A stretch of 64,000 nucleotides of DNA from Petrolisthes cinctipes (lineage: Eukaryota > Arthropoda > Malacostraca > Decapoda > Porcellanidae). Position 1 is the stretch's first letter. Every line of letters starts with the position of its first letter. Below are positions 18,889 through 29,410 of the stretch, piece after piece. The position numbers were made by a program, and so were the translations under genes. Location of the stretch: positions 62,001 to 126,000 of the forward strand of contig JAWQEG010004702.1 in the NCBI GenBank assembly GCA_033782935.1, in the 5' to 3' direction. The notes under the pieces are model-generated. The model searched no databases. It saw only the letters and a list, made by a program, of their open reading frames with translations, and was not told where the DNA came from.

Positions 18889-20763
18889 GTTGTTGTTGTT
18901 GAAGTTCCTCAGGGTATCTGGCCGAGCAGCCCCCCCGAGCTCCTGAGGAAGGTCATTGCCTGAACTGGGCTTTCCCACAGTGCCCTCAGAGAGTGTATGT
19001 TGTGTTGTTGGTGAGTGTGGTTGTGTGTATTGCAGTCTTCCATAATGTGTTTAATAGAATGAGGTGTTGTGTTGTTGTGTGTGTTGCAGTCTTCCATAAT
19101 GTGTTTAATAGAATGAGGTGTTGTGTTGTGTTGTTGGTGAGTGTGGTTGTGTGTATTACAGTCTTCAATAATGTGTTTAATAGAATGAGGTGTTGTGTTG
19201 TTGTGTGTGTTGCAGTCTTCACTAATGTGTTTAATAGAATGAGGTGTTGTGTTCTGTTGTTGGTGAGTGTGGTTGTGTGTGTTGCAGTCTTCAATAATGT
19301 GTTTAATAGAATGAGGTGTTGTGTTGCATCCTGGACAGACATCCACAATGGCTCCATCCAGCTTCTTGTGATATGTCAGAAGGGCCGGGTGGTGGCCACA
19401 CCACAGCCTGGCCAAGTGGACTCTGTCCTCACAGGGAAGGGAGAATTCAGATGGGTGGATGTCAGGAGGTCGTGCATGCAGCTGTGTGTTGTTTTTGAGT
19501 GTTATTATGCATGTTTGTGTTGTATATTTTGTTTGTGAGGTTGTGGCGGGGGATGGCATCAAATGCTTTACTAATGTCTAATGTAACTAAGAGTGTTCTG
19601 TGTGGGGGTCTATCTGAGTTGATGCCATCAAAAATTCTTTGTGTGAGGTCTGTAAGAAGGGTGTTTGTTGAGTGTAGCGGTCTGAAGCCATGTTGTGAAG
19701 ATGCAAGGGGGATGTGTGGTGTGATTAGTTTAATGATGAGGCACTCAGTGATTTTGGAGGGGGTACAAAGGAGGGTGATGGGACGGTGTGATGAGGGTAG
19801 TGTGGGGTCTTTATTTGGTTTGGGGATGGTGATAATGTTTCCATGTTTCCAGATGTTGGGTAATGTGTTGTGTGAGTAGCTGTAGTTTGCTATGTTAGTG
19901 AGTGCTTGTATGCCTTGTGGTCCAAAGTGTTTAAGGTGTATGTTGCTGATGTTGTCTGGACCACAGGCAGGTGAGTGTTTTATGTTGTGAATGATGTGAT
20001 TTGTCCGATGATTTGTGAATGGTGTATAGTCTGGGTCAGTGGGGAAACGTCTCTTGCGTCTAATGACTCGTCTGTCTTCAGGGTGAGGGTGAAGGTGGCT
20101 GACGTGCGAAAAATGTTGGATGAGTGTGTTTGCTTGTTGTTTGTTAGAGGGTATAATGTCTGTTGTTGTGATGGCTGCATGTGATTGTGTAGTGTTGCTG
20201 TTGGACAGTGTGATGCTGTTTAGTGTTTTGTAGAGTTTGCTGGTGTTGGTTGTGTGGTTAAGTGTGTTGACAAAACTTTGCCAGTTAAGTGTTTTTTGTT
20301 CTTTAATTTTGTTGTTTATTTGTGTATTTAGTGCTTGTATTTGGTTTATTGTGTGTTGTGTAAGAGGAGTTGGGGATGTGTGTTTAAGAGTGTCACGTTG
20401 TTTGATGAGGTCTTGAATTTCTGTTGTGAAGTTGGGGTTGTGTTTTCTTCTGTTACCTCTAGGGATGTGCTGTTTGTCTGCGTTTTGTATAATTGTATTG
20501 AATTTTTGAACAGCTGTGTTGATGTTTGTGATGGGTGTACTGTTCAGTGTTTCGAAGTGTTGTTCTGTTTCCATAGTGAAGGTTTCCCAGTTGGCACTTT
20601 TGTAATTTGTGTATGTGTGTCTGTGGCCAACTGGGGTGATTCTTGTTTTAGTGGTGATTATGATTGGAAGGTGGTCAGAGCCGAGGGTTCTGACCACTCT
20701 CCATGATGTTCTGGGGGCGAGGTTGGGAGAGCAAAAGGATATGTCGGGAGAGGATGGTTGGGT
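18889..20763 (-). pseudogene. LINE-B copy 1 (Jockey-like ORF2) with internal deletion
   Basis: Minus strand. From 20763: SSPDISFCSPNLAPRTSW and TLGSDHLPIIITTK (endonuclease end), a long linker, then RT: SPACGPDNISNIHLKHFGPQ, HGNIITIPKPNKDP, HRPITLLCTPSKITECLI, QHGFRPLHSTNTLLTDLTQ, and catalytic motif A TLDISKAFDAIPRHNL at about 19560. There the frame jumps at AACAACAC to the C-terminal region LHARPPDIHPSEFSLPCEDR VHLARL, CPGCNTTPHSIKHIIEDC, and the tail HSLRALWESPVQAMTF. Compared with copy 2 about 1 kb (RT palm YADD and thumb) is missing. The 3' end is (AAC)n, inserted into the pogo-like transposase. Confidence 0.88.
19010..19330 (-). repeat. Zinc-motif minisatellite in LINE-B copy 1 C-terminus
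   Basis: Five successive units encode NTTPHSIKHIIEDCNTHN with spacers HTHQQ or none. The first retains CPGC, so the unit is the single CX2C-X8-H-X4-C motif seen in copy 2 (CPGCNTAPHSIKHIMEDC). Units are alternately about 54 and 75 bp and keep the frame. Confidence 0.88.
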
Positions 20764-23043
20764 GTTGTTGTTGTTGTTGTTGTTCCTCAAGCTGTCTGGC
20801 CGAACAGCCCCGAGCTCTTGAGGAAGGTTATGGCTTGAACCGGGCTTTCCCACAGTGCCCTCAGTGAGTGTATCTTGTGTTGTTGGCGAGTGTCGTTGTG
20901 TTCGTTGCAGTCTTCCATAATGTGTTTAATAGAGTGGGGTGCTGTGTTGCATCCTGGGCAGGTATCTATGATGGCTCTATCTAGTTTCTTTTGATATGTC
21001 AGAAGATCCGGATGGTGGCCGCTTCTCAACCTGGCCAGGTGGACTCTGTTTTCGCAGGGAAGGGAGGATTCTGATGGGTGGATGTCAGGGGGTCGTGCAT
21101 GCAGCAGGGTGTTGTTTTTAAGTTTTTTGATGGATTGGTGGGTGATTTGAGTGTGGATGTGTTTTGGGAGGCTGGTTTGGGGTGGGCACGGTGTAAGAGA
21201 TGATAGTATTTGTGTATGGTATTGTGTACTGGGGGTTGTTTTGATGTTTCTTGGCATCTCTGGGTGTTTTGCCATGTAGTGTAGTGGGTGGTGTAGATTT
21301 CTGGAGGCTGCGGCAAATGTTTGTGTGCCTCTCATGTCAAGGTGGTCCTTAATCTTGAGGATTTTGGTTTCGTGGTGTAAGTGGTCTGTGGGTGTGGTAG
21401 CTGTGCAGCCTGTGATTGTTCTTAGGGCTCTGTTTTGTATGGTCTGTAGGGTGTTGAGATGAGTCTCAGTGAGGTTTGAGGCCCAGGCGGGGCTTGCATA
21501 ATCTATCACTGATCGGATATATTGTTTGTACACTGTGGTTGTGGTTTCTTTGGTGTGTCCAAATGTTGTGCTGGTAAGTGATCTGAGGGCCTTAAGTCTT
21601 TGCATGCATTTGTTTTTGATGGTTGTGATGTGTTGTTTGAATGTCATGGATGTATTGTATATTATGCCAAGTATTTTGTGTGTGTGTGTGTGTGTGTGGT
21701 ATAGGTGTGTTGTTTATGGTGAGGTGTGGTGTGTAGCGGTGTTCTGCATTTCAGTTGATGAGAAGGGTGGCTGTTGACTTGGTGGGTGCTATTTTAAGTC
21801 TGTTTGTGGTGAACCAGGCATTAAGTGTGTTGAGGTAGGGTTGGAGGATGTGAGTGGCTGTGTCTGCATTTCTGTGTGTACATGTGAGTGTTATGTCATC
21901 TGCGTAGGAGGCTACTTGTATTTGTGGTGTCTGGGGTGTTGGTAGGTCGTGCATGTATAAGTTGAAAAGGTTTGGTGAGAGTACTGAGCCTTGGGGGATG
22001 CCGTTGGTGAAGCTTTTTATGTTAGATGATTGACCAGCATGTGTAATATGTGCTATTCTTCCTCCTAAGAAGCTGGTTAGCCATCTTTTTGTATTGTTGT
22101 GCATATTTGTGTTGTATATTTTGTTTGTGAGGTTGTGGCGGGGGATGGCATCAAGTGCTTTACTAATGTCCAGTGTGACTAGGAGTGTTCTGTGTGGGGG
22201 TCTATCTGAGTTGATGCCATCATAAATTCTTTGTGTGAGGTCTGTAAGAAGGGTGTTTGTTGAGTGTAGTGGTCTGAAACCATGTTGTGTGGATGCAAGG
22301 GGAATGTGTGGTGTGATTTGGGTGATGAGGCGTTCAATAACCTTGGAGGGGGTGCAAAGGAGGGTAATGGGGCGGTGTGATGAGGGTAGTGTGGGGTCTT
22401 TGTTGGGTTTGGGGATAGTGATGATGTTTCCGTGTTTCCAGATGTTGGGTATTGTGTTGTGTGAGTAGCTGTAGTTTGCTATGTTAGTGAGTGCTTGTAT
22501 GCCTTGTGGTCCGAGGTGTTTGAGGTGAATGTTACTGATGTTGTCTGGGCCACAGGCAGGTGAGTGTTTGAGGTTGTGGATGATGTGGTTTGTTTGATGG
22601 TTTGTGAATGGTGTATGGACTGAATCAGTGGGGAAGTATTTCCTGCGTCTGATGACTCGTCGGTCTTCAGGGTGCGGGTGAAGGTGGCTGGTGTGGGAAA
22701 AGTGCTGGATGAGGGTGTTTGCTTGTTGTTTGTTTGAGGGTATGATGTTTGTTGTTGTGATGGCTGCGTGTGATTGTGTAGTGTTGTTGTTGGATAGTGT
22801 GATGCTGTTTAGTGTTTTGTAAAGTTTTCTGGTCTTTGTTTTGTGATCCAGTGTGTTGACAAACCTTTGCCAATTTAGTGTTTTCTGTTCTTTGATTTTG
22901 TTGTTTATTTGTGTGTTTAGTGTTTGTATTTGGTGTACTGTGTGATGTGTGAGTGGAGTTGGGGGTGAGTGTTTCAGTGTGTCTCGTTGTCTGATGAGGC
23001 CCTGAATTTCTGTTGTAAAGTTGGGGTTGTATTTTCTTCTGTT
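20764..23043 (-). pseudogene. LINE-B copy 2, RT and C-terminal region of ORF2 (split by gypsy-1)
   Basis: Minus strand from 23043: FTTEIQGLIRQRDTLKH linker, RT SPACGPDNISNIHLKHLGPQ, GNIITIPKPNKDPTL, motif A LDISKALDAIPRHN, NGIPQGSVLSPNLFNLYMHD and an intact SYADDITLTCTH box (21925), then after one in-frame stop at ~21750 and a short CA run KILGIIYNTSMTFKQHI, IRSVIDYASPAWASNLTE, QNRALRTITGCTATTPTDH, and LHARPPDIHPSESSLP, CPGCNTAPHSIKHIMEDC, HSLRALWESPVQAITF. The 3' end is a (GTT)n run at 20764-20785. Nearly intact apart from one stop and the gypsy insertion. The frame contains very few Met codons. It copies element RNA at a nicked target site. Confidence 0.9.
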
Positions 23044-23048
23044 GTCTC
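23044..23048. other. Gypsy-1 target-site duplication, left (GTCTC)
   Basis: GTCTC precedes the 5' LTR and is repeated at 28220-28224 after the 3' LTR. Joining the two flanks restores the LINE-B endonuclease/linker reading. Confidence 0.95.
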
Positions 23049-23358
23049 TGTGTGGTTATTGTTTATTGTATTGTTCATTGTATTGTTCAGTATTGATAGT
23101 TGAGACTGAATCTGGAACTTATTCATAAACTGTGTGTCTCAACCTTGTTCAGTGAGTATCTGATTCAGAGAGTCGGAACCGAGGTAAAATAGTCAGATGA
23201 CTTGTCAGTCTAAAGTTAGTTATCACCTGGCTGAGCCACTAGCCACAACCATTACATTCCGCTCTGTTCTCTTGTGTTACATTCTGCACTCTGTTAATAA
23301 ACACCTTCACCGACGTCTGTGTTTCTTCAACCGCCACTGTATAGTTAACGACACATCA
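23049..23358 (+). repeat. Gypsy-1 5' LTR (310 bp)
   Basis: From TGTGTGGTTATTG to ACACATCA with inverted TGTGT/ACACA ends. By direct reading it is identical to 27910-28219 over all 310 bp. A TTAATAAA-like polyadenylation signal (TTAATAAACACC) lies near 23298. Confidence 0.97.
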
Positions 23359-23374
23359 TGGCGCAGTGAGTAGG
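23359..23374 (+). promoter_or_regulatory. Gypsy-1 primer binding site
   Basis: TGGCGCAGTGAGTAGG begins directly after the LTR. Gypsy-2 has the same core TGGCGCAGTGAGTA at the same place. The tRNA primer is not assigned. Confidence 0.85.
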
Positions 23375-23405
23375 ATACAGTGGCCAGTGCAAGTGCAAGT
23401 GCAGA

Positions 23406-26400
23406 ATGGAGAAACAGATGGAAGCGCTGACTGCTCTGTTGGTGCGACAGGCAGAAGCGGCACAAAGGGCTCAGGAGGAAGGACAGCGTCGAGAGGAACG
23501 ACTGAACCAGCTGTTGGAGCATATGGTGGCGCAACCGTCCAGCCAGTCTACATCACGTACCGGGAGTGACGACACCTCCAGCAGCAGCAACACCTCTACC
23601 CATAGTGCAAGGTTCCCAGCGTCAGCCGCCACCACTCCACACCTAACCTCGTCAGCATCGTTACGGGAGTTCGACGCGTGGCGATACAAATTCGAGGGGT
23701 ATGTGACACTTACCAAGATTAATATGCTGACTCGGACCGAGCAACGAGCTGCACTAACTGCTGTTCTGGACGACGAGTGGACTAGGACCCTACGTTATGG
23801 CATCAGTGTACCGGAAGATGCGGATTTAGGGTCGATACTCGATGCCATGGGGGAATATCTACGTAACCAGCGTAACATCATCGTGGATCGACGAGACTTC
23901 TACTTGCGTGTGCAGGAAGCGGGTGAGAGTTTTGACGATTTTCTGTGCTCGGTAAAGGAAATCGCCAACTTTTGTGAATTCTGTGACAAGTGTGTAGACA
24001 GTCAGTTGCGTGACAGAATAGTTGTTGGTACCAGTGATGAATTGGCTCTGAAACGTATGTTGGAAAACAAGAATCTCACACTAGAAAATGCTATCGACAT
24101 TTGTAGAGCGTCTGAAAGTGCTAACCACTGCAGTGCTGTGATAAGAGGGGCTTCACATTCCTCAACACATGTGGTGAACAAAGTATCGAGTTACAGAAAA
24201 TCTCGTAAACGTGATAATGCAAAGACTGTTAAAATGAAATCCACACTGTGTTTCCGTTGTGGGAAAGACTGTCGTAATGATGAACAGGGATGTCGAGCAG
24301 TTGATAAAGTGTGTCGTAACTGTGGCAAACGGGGTCATTTTGCGGTTGTGTGTCGGCACACAGACAGGAAAGGTTCCTTCACTCAATCACGTAATCGTAG
24401 CGCCAGCCCGAGATGGGGGGGTGGTGCGAAAGTGTACCAGCTCTTGGCGGGGGTGTACACAAAGCAAGTGACGGCACGCCCCGCACCACGGGTGGTTGTC
24501 AGAGCAACACATCCTGCAGGAAGAGACTCCATTACTTGGACCCCAGATTCTGGTGCTGAAACAACTGTTATGGGGTTCGACACTGCAGCGTCTCTGGGGA
24601 TTCAGACATCGTGGTTAAAGCCCGCTGGTAGGGAAAGCCTTTATGCAGCAGGTAACCACCCACTCACCTGTCTTGGGACCTTCCCATCACGCTTGGAGCT
24701 GGGCAGCAGGCAGGCAGAAACAGTCGTGAGTGTGGTGAAAGAGATAAAAGGTGCCTTACTCAGCTGGTACGACTCCATCGCCCTTGGGATTCTTCCAGAG
24801 AATTTCCCAGCACAGATTAGACCACTGCAGGGGCAATCCAACAGTAATTCGACCAAGCCTATACCAACCCCACCACCGAAAACAACCTCTACATCAACAG
24901 AAGTGGTAAACTGGCCCTACACATACGACCCCACACCACAGCAACGGGCTGAACACGCTGCAGCAGTGATCAAAGCTTTTCCTCGAGTGTTTGGTAAGAA
25001 TGACATGCTGCGAGAAATGGTTGGAGGACCAATGCACATTGAATTGACTGATGATGCCAGACCATTTTCTGTGACGGCACCACGTATCATACCATACAGC
25101 TGGCGAGAGGAAATTAAGCAGCAGTTGGACGACCTACTAGACAAGGGGATTATTGAGAAAGTGGATTATCCAACGTCGTGGTGTCACCCTATCGTACCAG
25201 TGCCCAAGAAACCATCTGGGGTGAGATTGTGTGTCGACCTCACACGCCTCAACCGCTATGTCAAGAGACCAGTTTATCCTGTGCGCTCACCTCATGATGC
25301 CATTGCTTCAGTTGGACCGGAAGCAGCTTGGTTCACCACCCTGGATGCCAAGATGGGATATTTTCAAATCAAGATAGCGGAGGAAGACCAGGACTTGACA
25401 AGCTTCATCACACCTTGGGGCAGGTACAAGTTTCGGCGTGCAGTAATGGGTCTCGTGTCATCTGGGGATGAGTATAACCGCAGAGGAGATCAGGCCCTTG
25501 GTGATGTCCCTAACACCGTCAAGGTCGTGGATGACATCCTGATATATGACTCTACCTATAGCGCCCATCTTGACCATGTTATTCAGGTGGTGCAACGGTG
25601 TGACCAGCATGGCATCACCCTAAACCCAGACAAGTTTGTGTTCGGAGAGGCTATGGTAGATTACTGTGGTTATACTATCTCTAGATTGGGCTACACCACA
25701 GACTCAAGGAAGGTTAAGGCAATCTCAGACTTTCCTCGACCACTGAACATCACAGATCTCCGTTCATTCATGGGCCTTACCAACCAGCTGGGGGCATTTT
25801 CTTCTGCTGTAGCAGAGGCCGCACAGCCTCTCAGAGACCTCCTACGGCCCAAGAATGAATGGAACTGGTCAACGCAACATGAACAGGCATTCGAGAAGGT
25901 AAAGCAGTGCCTTGTCAACCCGCCCGTCCTGGCGTACTTTGACCCATCGTTACCAACAATGCTTCAGACTGATGCATCAAGGCTGCACGGTATCGGGTTC
26001 GTCCTTCTCCAGAAACACGACGACACTTGGAAGATGGTGCAATGCGGCTCAAGATTTTTGTCAGATACAGAAACAAGGTATGCTGTCATAGAACTTGAGT
26101 TGGTTGCGGTCGTCTGGGCTGTTAAGAAGTGCAGTACATACCTGAAGGGGCTCCCACACTTTGATCTAGTTGTCGACCACCGACCACTAGTCCCCATCCT
26201 CAACAACAAGCTATTGGGGGAGATTGAGAACCTCCGATTACAACGCATGAGGGAGAAGCTCACTGCTTATTCCTTCACAACAAGCTGGAAAAAGGGGTCG
26301 CTACATTGTGCACCAGATGCCCTTTCACGTGCTCCAGTGCAGGACCCAGTGGAGTGTGATGATACAGGAGCTGACCCAGAAATCGACCCTCTCCATGCAG

Positions 26401-27776
26401 CAGTCATATCGTCTCTACATGCCACCAGTGAGGAGGGCATCCGTCTAGCACCATTGAAGGACCAGACCTTGGAGAAAGTGCGTGCTGCAGCAGAGAGAGA
26501 CACAGAGTACACCATGCTCAAGGATATCATCATCAACGGCTTCCCTGAACATCGACACGAGCTAGATCATCGCTTGCGAGCATATTGGCCGGTGCGCAGT
26601 CTGCTGGCAACCGATGATTACTTCATTGTGTATGGGCCGAGGCTCCTGATACCTCTCAGCCTCAGGAGGGAGACACTCGAGCGGCTACATGATGGTCATC
26701 AGGGAATGGAACGCACCAAACGCAGGGCACGCCAAACCATTTATTGGCCTGGTATTGACAGGGACATCGAGAACATCGTCTCAGGCTGTTCTCGATGCCG
26801 ACCACTCCTACCCAGTCACCCTAATGAACCGCTCTGGCAAGACAGCGATAGACCAGAGAGGGTATTCGAGTCTGTCTCAGCGGACTACTTTCACGTGGCA
26901 GGACGAACATATCTAGTGTACATTGATCGTTTGTCTGGCTGGCCTCATGTGACTGCATGTCCTCGTCATGCATCAGCTGACCATCTCATCCGTGTCTTAC
27001 GTTCTGTGTTCGCTGACACTGGTGTGCCAGTGATCCTGAGGACTGATGGTGGACCTCAGTTCACGTCTTCATCGGTGCGACGCTTCCTGGCTCGGTGGGG
27101 GGTGGAGCACAGAGTTTCTTCCCCGCACAACCCTCGTGCTAACGGGCACGCAGAAGCTGCGGTGAAGGCGGTGAAGAAGCTAATCATGACGACAACGGAG
27201 AGAGGACAGTTGGATGAGGATGAATTCGCCCGAGGTCTGCTGGAACTGAGGAACACACCCAAAGCAGATGGAAGGTCACCAGCACAGATCTTGTTTGGGC
27301 ACCCCATGAGGTCATGCATCCCAGCACATCACCGGTCGTTCTCTCCTCAGTGGCAGCTCGCCGCTGACGACTGTGATGCCAAAGCAGATCACTTGAGAGA
27401 GCAGGCAAAGATACGTCACGATTCATCTGCCCGGAGCCTACCTCTGTTACATCTCGGAGGGTATGTGGATGTCCAAGACCACGTTAATGGCCGTTGGGAT
27501 CGTGTAGGTGTGATTGTGGGGATTGGACAGCGAAGGGACTACCTTGTCAAGATGGGTAGTGGCCGCATCCTGTGGCGGAACAGGCGGTTCCTTCGTCCCC
27601 ACCGACCAATGACACCTGTCGGTGTCAAGGGGCAGGACACCCACCATACTATAACACCACAACAACCAGATCCAGAGGAGCACCACAACCTGGAACTCCC
27701 ACAGCGTCGCGGCAGTCGCCAGCGACGAGAGCCACAGCGACTGAAGGTGCAGTGGCACGCTAGTACCTACGATTAG
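23406..27776 (+). CDS. Gypsy-1 Gag-Pol polyprotein, intact (1456 aa)
   Basis: One uninterrupted frame. Residues 1-40 are Gln/Glu-rich (likely coiled coil), 45-80 a Ser/Thr linker, about 85-245 a capsid-like region (EFDAWRYKFEGYV), 280-315 zinc-binding with a regular knuckle CRNCGKRGHFAVVC at ~302. Protease active site TPDSGAETTV at ~379. RT about 530-790 with TTLDAKMGYFQIKI (~645) and VVDDILIYD (~707). RNase H with LQTDASRLHGIGF (~854), YAVIELELVAV (~892) and VDHRPL (~922). Integrase with LHDGHQGMERTKRRARQTIY and SGCSRC (HHCC, ~1095-1140), catalytic Asp in SADYFHV (~1158) and RTDGGPQF (~1212), Glu in NGHAEAAVKAV (~1248), and a C-terminal GPY/F-like region. Order gag-PR-RT-RH-IN is Ty3/gypsy. 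No envelope frame. All visible catalytic residues are present, so it may be active. Confidence 0.97.
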   Translation: MEKQMEALTALLVRQAEAAQRAQEEGQRREERLNQLLEHMVAQPSSQSTSRTGSDDTSSSSNTSTHSARFPASAATTPHLTSSASLREFDAWRYKFEGYVTLTKINMLTRTEQRAALTAVLDDEWTRTLRYGISVPEDADLGSILDAMGEYLRNQRNIIVDRRDFYLRVQEAGESFDDFLCSVKEIANFCEFCDKCVDSQLRDRIVVGTSDELALKRMLENKNLTLENAIDICRASESANHCSAVIRGASHSSTHVVNKVSSYRKSRKRDNAKTVKMKSTLCFRCGKDCRNDEQGCRAVDKVCRNCGKRGHFAVVCRHTDRKGSFTQSRNRSASPRWGGGAKVYQLLAGVYTKQVTARPAPRVVVRATHPAGRDSITWTPDSGAETTVMGFDTAASLGIQTSWLKPAGRESLYAAGNHPLTCLGTFPSRLELGSRQAETVVSVVKEIKGALLSWYDSIALGILPENFPAQIRPLQGQSNSNSTKPIPTPPPKTTSTSTEVVNWPYTYDPTPQQRAEHAAAVIKAFPRVFGKNDMLREMVGGPMHIELTDDARPFSVTAPRIIPYSWREEIKQQLDDLLDKGIIEKVDYPTSWCHPIVPVPKKPSGVRLCVDLTRLNRYVKRPVYPVRSPHDAIASVGPEAAWFTTLDAKMGYFQIKIAEEDQDLTSFITPWGRYKFRRAVMGLVSSGDEYNRRGDQALGDVPNTVKVVDDILIYDSTYSAHLDHVIQVVQRCDQHGITLNPDKFVFGEAMVDYCGYTISRLGYTTDSRKVKAISDFPRPLNITDLRSFMGLTNQLGAFSSAVAEAAQPLRDLLRPKNEWNWSTQHEQAFEKVKQCLVNPPVLAYFDPSLPTMLQTDASRLHGIGFVLLQKHDDTWKMVQCGSRFLSDTETRYAVIELELVAVVWAVKKCSTYLKGLPHFDLVVDHRPLVPILNNKLLGEIENLRLQRMREKLTAYSFTTSWKKGSLHCAPDALSRAPVQDPVECDDTGADPEIDPLHAAVISSLHATSEEGIRLAPLKDQTLEKVRAAAERDTEYTMLKDIIINGFPEHRHELDHRLRAYWPVRSLLATDDYFIVYGPRLLIPLSLRRETLERLHDGHQGMERTKRRARQTIYWPGIDRDIENIVSGCSRCRPLLPSHPNEPLWQDSDRPERVFESVSADYFHVAGRTYLVYIDRLSGWPHVTACPRHASADHLIRVLRSVFADTGVPVILRTDGGPQFTSSSVRRFLARWGVEHRVSSPHNPRANGHAEAAVKAVKKLIMTTTERGQLDEDEFARGLLELRNTPKADGRSPAQILFGHPMRSCIPAHHRSFSPQWQLAADDCDAKADHLREQAKIRHDSSARSLPLLHLGGYVDVQDHVNGRWDRVGVIVGIGQRRDYLVKMGSGRILWRNRRFLRPHRPMTPVGVKGQDTHHTITPQQPDPEEHHNLELPQRRGSRQRREPQRLKVQWHASTYD

Positions 27777-27898
27777 GAATATATATATGTATGTATCATG
27801 TAAATTGTATGTGCATATCTATATGGGCTACTACGTGTCTAACAATAACTGCTAGGTGTTGAATAAAGACTTTAGTCGTGTATGTTAACTCCTAATGT

Positions 27899-27909
27899 CT
27901 CAGGGGAGG
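27899..27909 (+). other. Gypsy-1 polypurine tract
   Basis: CAGGGGAGG immediately precedes the 3' LTR, the expected plus-strand primer. Confidence 0.8.
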
Positions 27910-28219
27910 TGTGTGGTTATTGTTTATTGTATTGTTCATTGTATTGTTCAGTATTGATAGTTGAGACTGAATCTGGAACTTATTCATAAACTGTGTGTCT
28001 CAACCTTGTTCAGTGAGTATCTGATTCAGAGAGTCGGAACCGAGGTAAAATAGTCAGATGACTTGTCAGTCTAAAGTTAGTTATCACCTGGCTGAGCCAC
28101 TAGCCACAACCATTACATTCCGCTCTGTTCTCTTGTGTTACATTCTGCACTCTGTTAATAAACACCTTCACCGACGTCTGTGTTTCTTCAACCGCCACTG
28201 TATAGTTAACGACACATCA
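27910..28219 (+). repeat. Gypsy-1 3' LTR (310 bp)
   Basis: Identical to the 5' LTR by direct reading. It is followed by GTCTC, the right copy of the target-site duplication. Confidence 0.97.
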
Positions 28220-28224
28220 GTCTC

Positions 28225-29410
28225 TAGGGATGTGTTTGTTGTTTGCGGTTTGTATGATTGTGTTGAATTTTTGTATGGTAGTGTTGATGTTTGTGATGGG
28301 TGTATTGTTCAGTTTTTCAAGGTGATCTTCTGTGTCTGTAGTGAAGATGTCCCAGTTGGCTTTGGTGTAGTTAGTGTATGTGTGTCTGTGGCCAGCTGGG
28401 GTGATTCTTGATTTAGTTGTGATGATGATTGGGAGGTGGTCAGAGCCGAGTGTGTTGACTACCCTCCATGATGTTCTGGGTGCTAGGTTGGGGGAGCAGA
28501 AGGTGATGTCAGGTGATGTTGGTTGGTAGAGGGCTTGATGAGGGATGTGGGTGTTTTGGTGTGTGTTGTTTAGTGTGATGAGGTTGTCTGTTTGGGAGAG
28601 GATTTCAAGTCCTCTGTTAGTGTCTGGGTTGTTGATATACCAGGCCGATCTCTTGGCGTTGAAGTCACCACCTAGGATGAGGTTAGGTTGGCTGGTGATT
28701 TGTTGGAGTTGGGGGGTGAAGTTATGGGGAACTGTTGGGCTGGTTTGAGGGGGGATGTATATGTTGGCTATTGTGGTGCTTGTTGTTTTGCCGGTGCGTA
28801 TTTTGATGGCCTGAATTTCTGTGATGGTGTCGTGATGGGGGAGAAGGGATTTGAGATGTGCACTGGTTTCTGTATAGTTGATGGATTTGTGGATTAAGGT
28901 GATGAGTCCGCCGCCATTGCCGTTGGTTCGATCTTGTCTGATGGTGGTGTAGTTGGGGAATGTAAGTGTTTTGTGTGTGTTATGTAATCTGGTTTCTTGT
29001 ACGATGGCAATGTGTATGTTGTGTTGTATGATGAAGTGTGTGAGTTCTTGTTTTTTGGTGATAATGCCATCGATATTTATTTGTAGTTTGTTTATGTTGT
29101 GGGTGTGGTGTGTGTTGTGTGCTGCTGCGTTAGGGTGGGGAGGGGGGGTCTTTGTCGGGGTTGGGGATCTGGGTGGTGGTGGCGGCTGTGTGGGTGATGG
29201 TGTTGGGAGTAAGGGTGGTCGGGGTAGGAGTGGTGGTGTGGGTAGTGGAAGACGAGTCTATGTGTTTGTGAAGTGTTGTTTGGAGGCGGGTGTTGTATTT
29301 GTGGGGTGGGTCCAGTTTTTGCAAGGGCTGCAATGAACTGAGCCCGTTGTCTGTTTGTTGGATTTTGAGCATGTTGGACATGTGTGTTTGTTGGTGGGTC
29401 CTGGGTTGCT
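28225..29410 (-). pseudogene. LINE-B copy 2, zinc motif and endonuclease of ORF2
   Basis: Minus strand from 29410: CPTCSKSNKQTTGSVHCSPC KNWTH (PHD-like CX2C...CX2C...H zinc motif), Pro/Thr-rich linker with a frame change near 29130, then the endonuclease: KLQINIDGIITKKQELTHF, IAIVQETRLHNTH (catalytic Glu), NGNGGGLITLIHKSINYTE, NLILGGDFNAKRSAW (Asp/Asn), SPDITFCSPNLAPRTSW and NTLGSDHLPII (SDH). The frame from about 29120 to 28225 appears open but has no Met codon, so start prediction misses it. It ends at the gypsy-1 duplication and continues at 23043. Confidence 0.85.

Noticed and set aside
18993..19538. Plus-strand Val/Cys-rich frame of 181 codons
   Set aside because: It is the antisense of the LINE-B zinc-motif repeats, whose minus frame has clear domain content.
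19499..22468. Several plus-strand frames such as the 126-codon frame at 19499-19879
   Set aside because: Antisense shadows of the LINE-B RT, which lacks the codons that would create stops on the opposite strand.
24162..27758. Minus-strand frames of 60-103 codons inside gypsy-1
   Set aside because: Shadows of the intact plus-strand Gag-Pol.
23049..28219. An env gene making gypsy-1 an errantivirus-like element
   Set aside because: Only 130 bp separate the Pol stop from the 3' LTR, so there is no room for an envelope frame.
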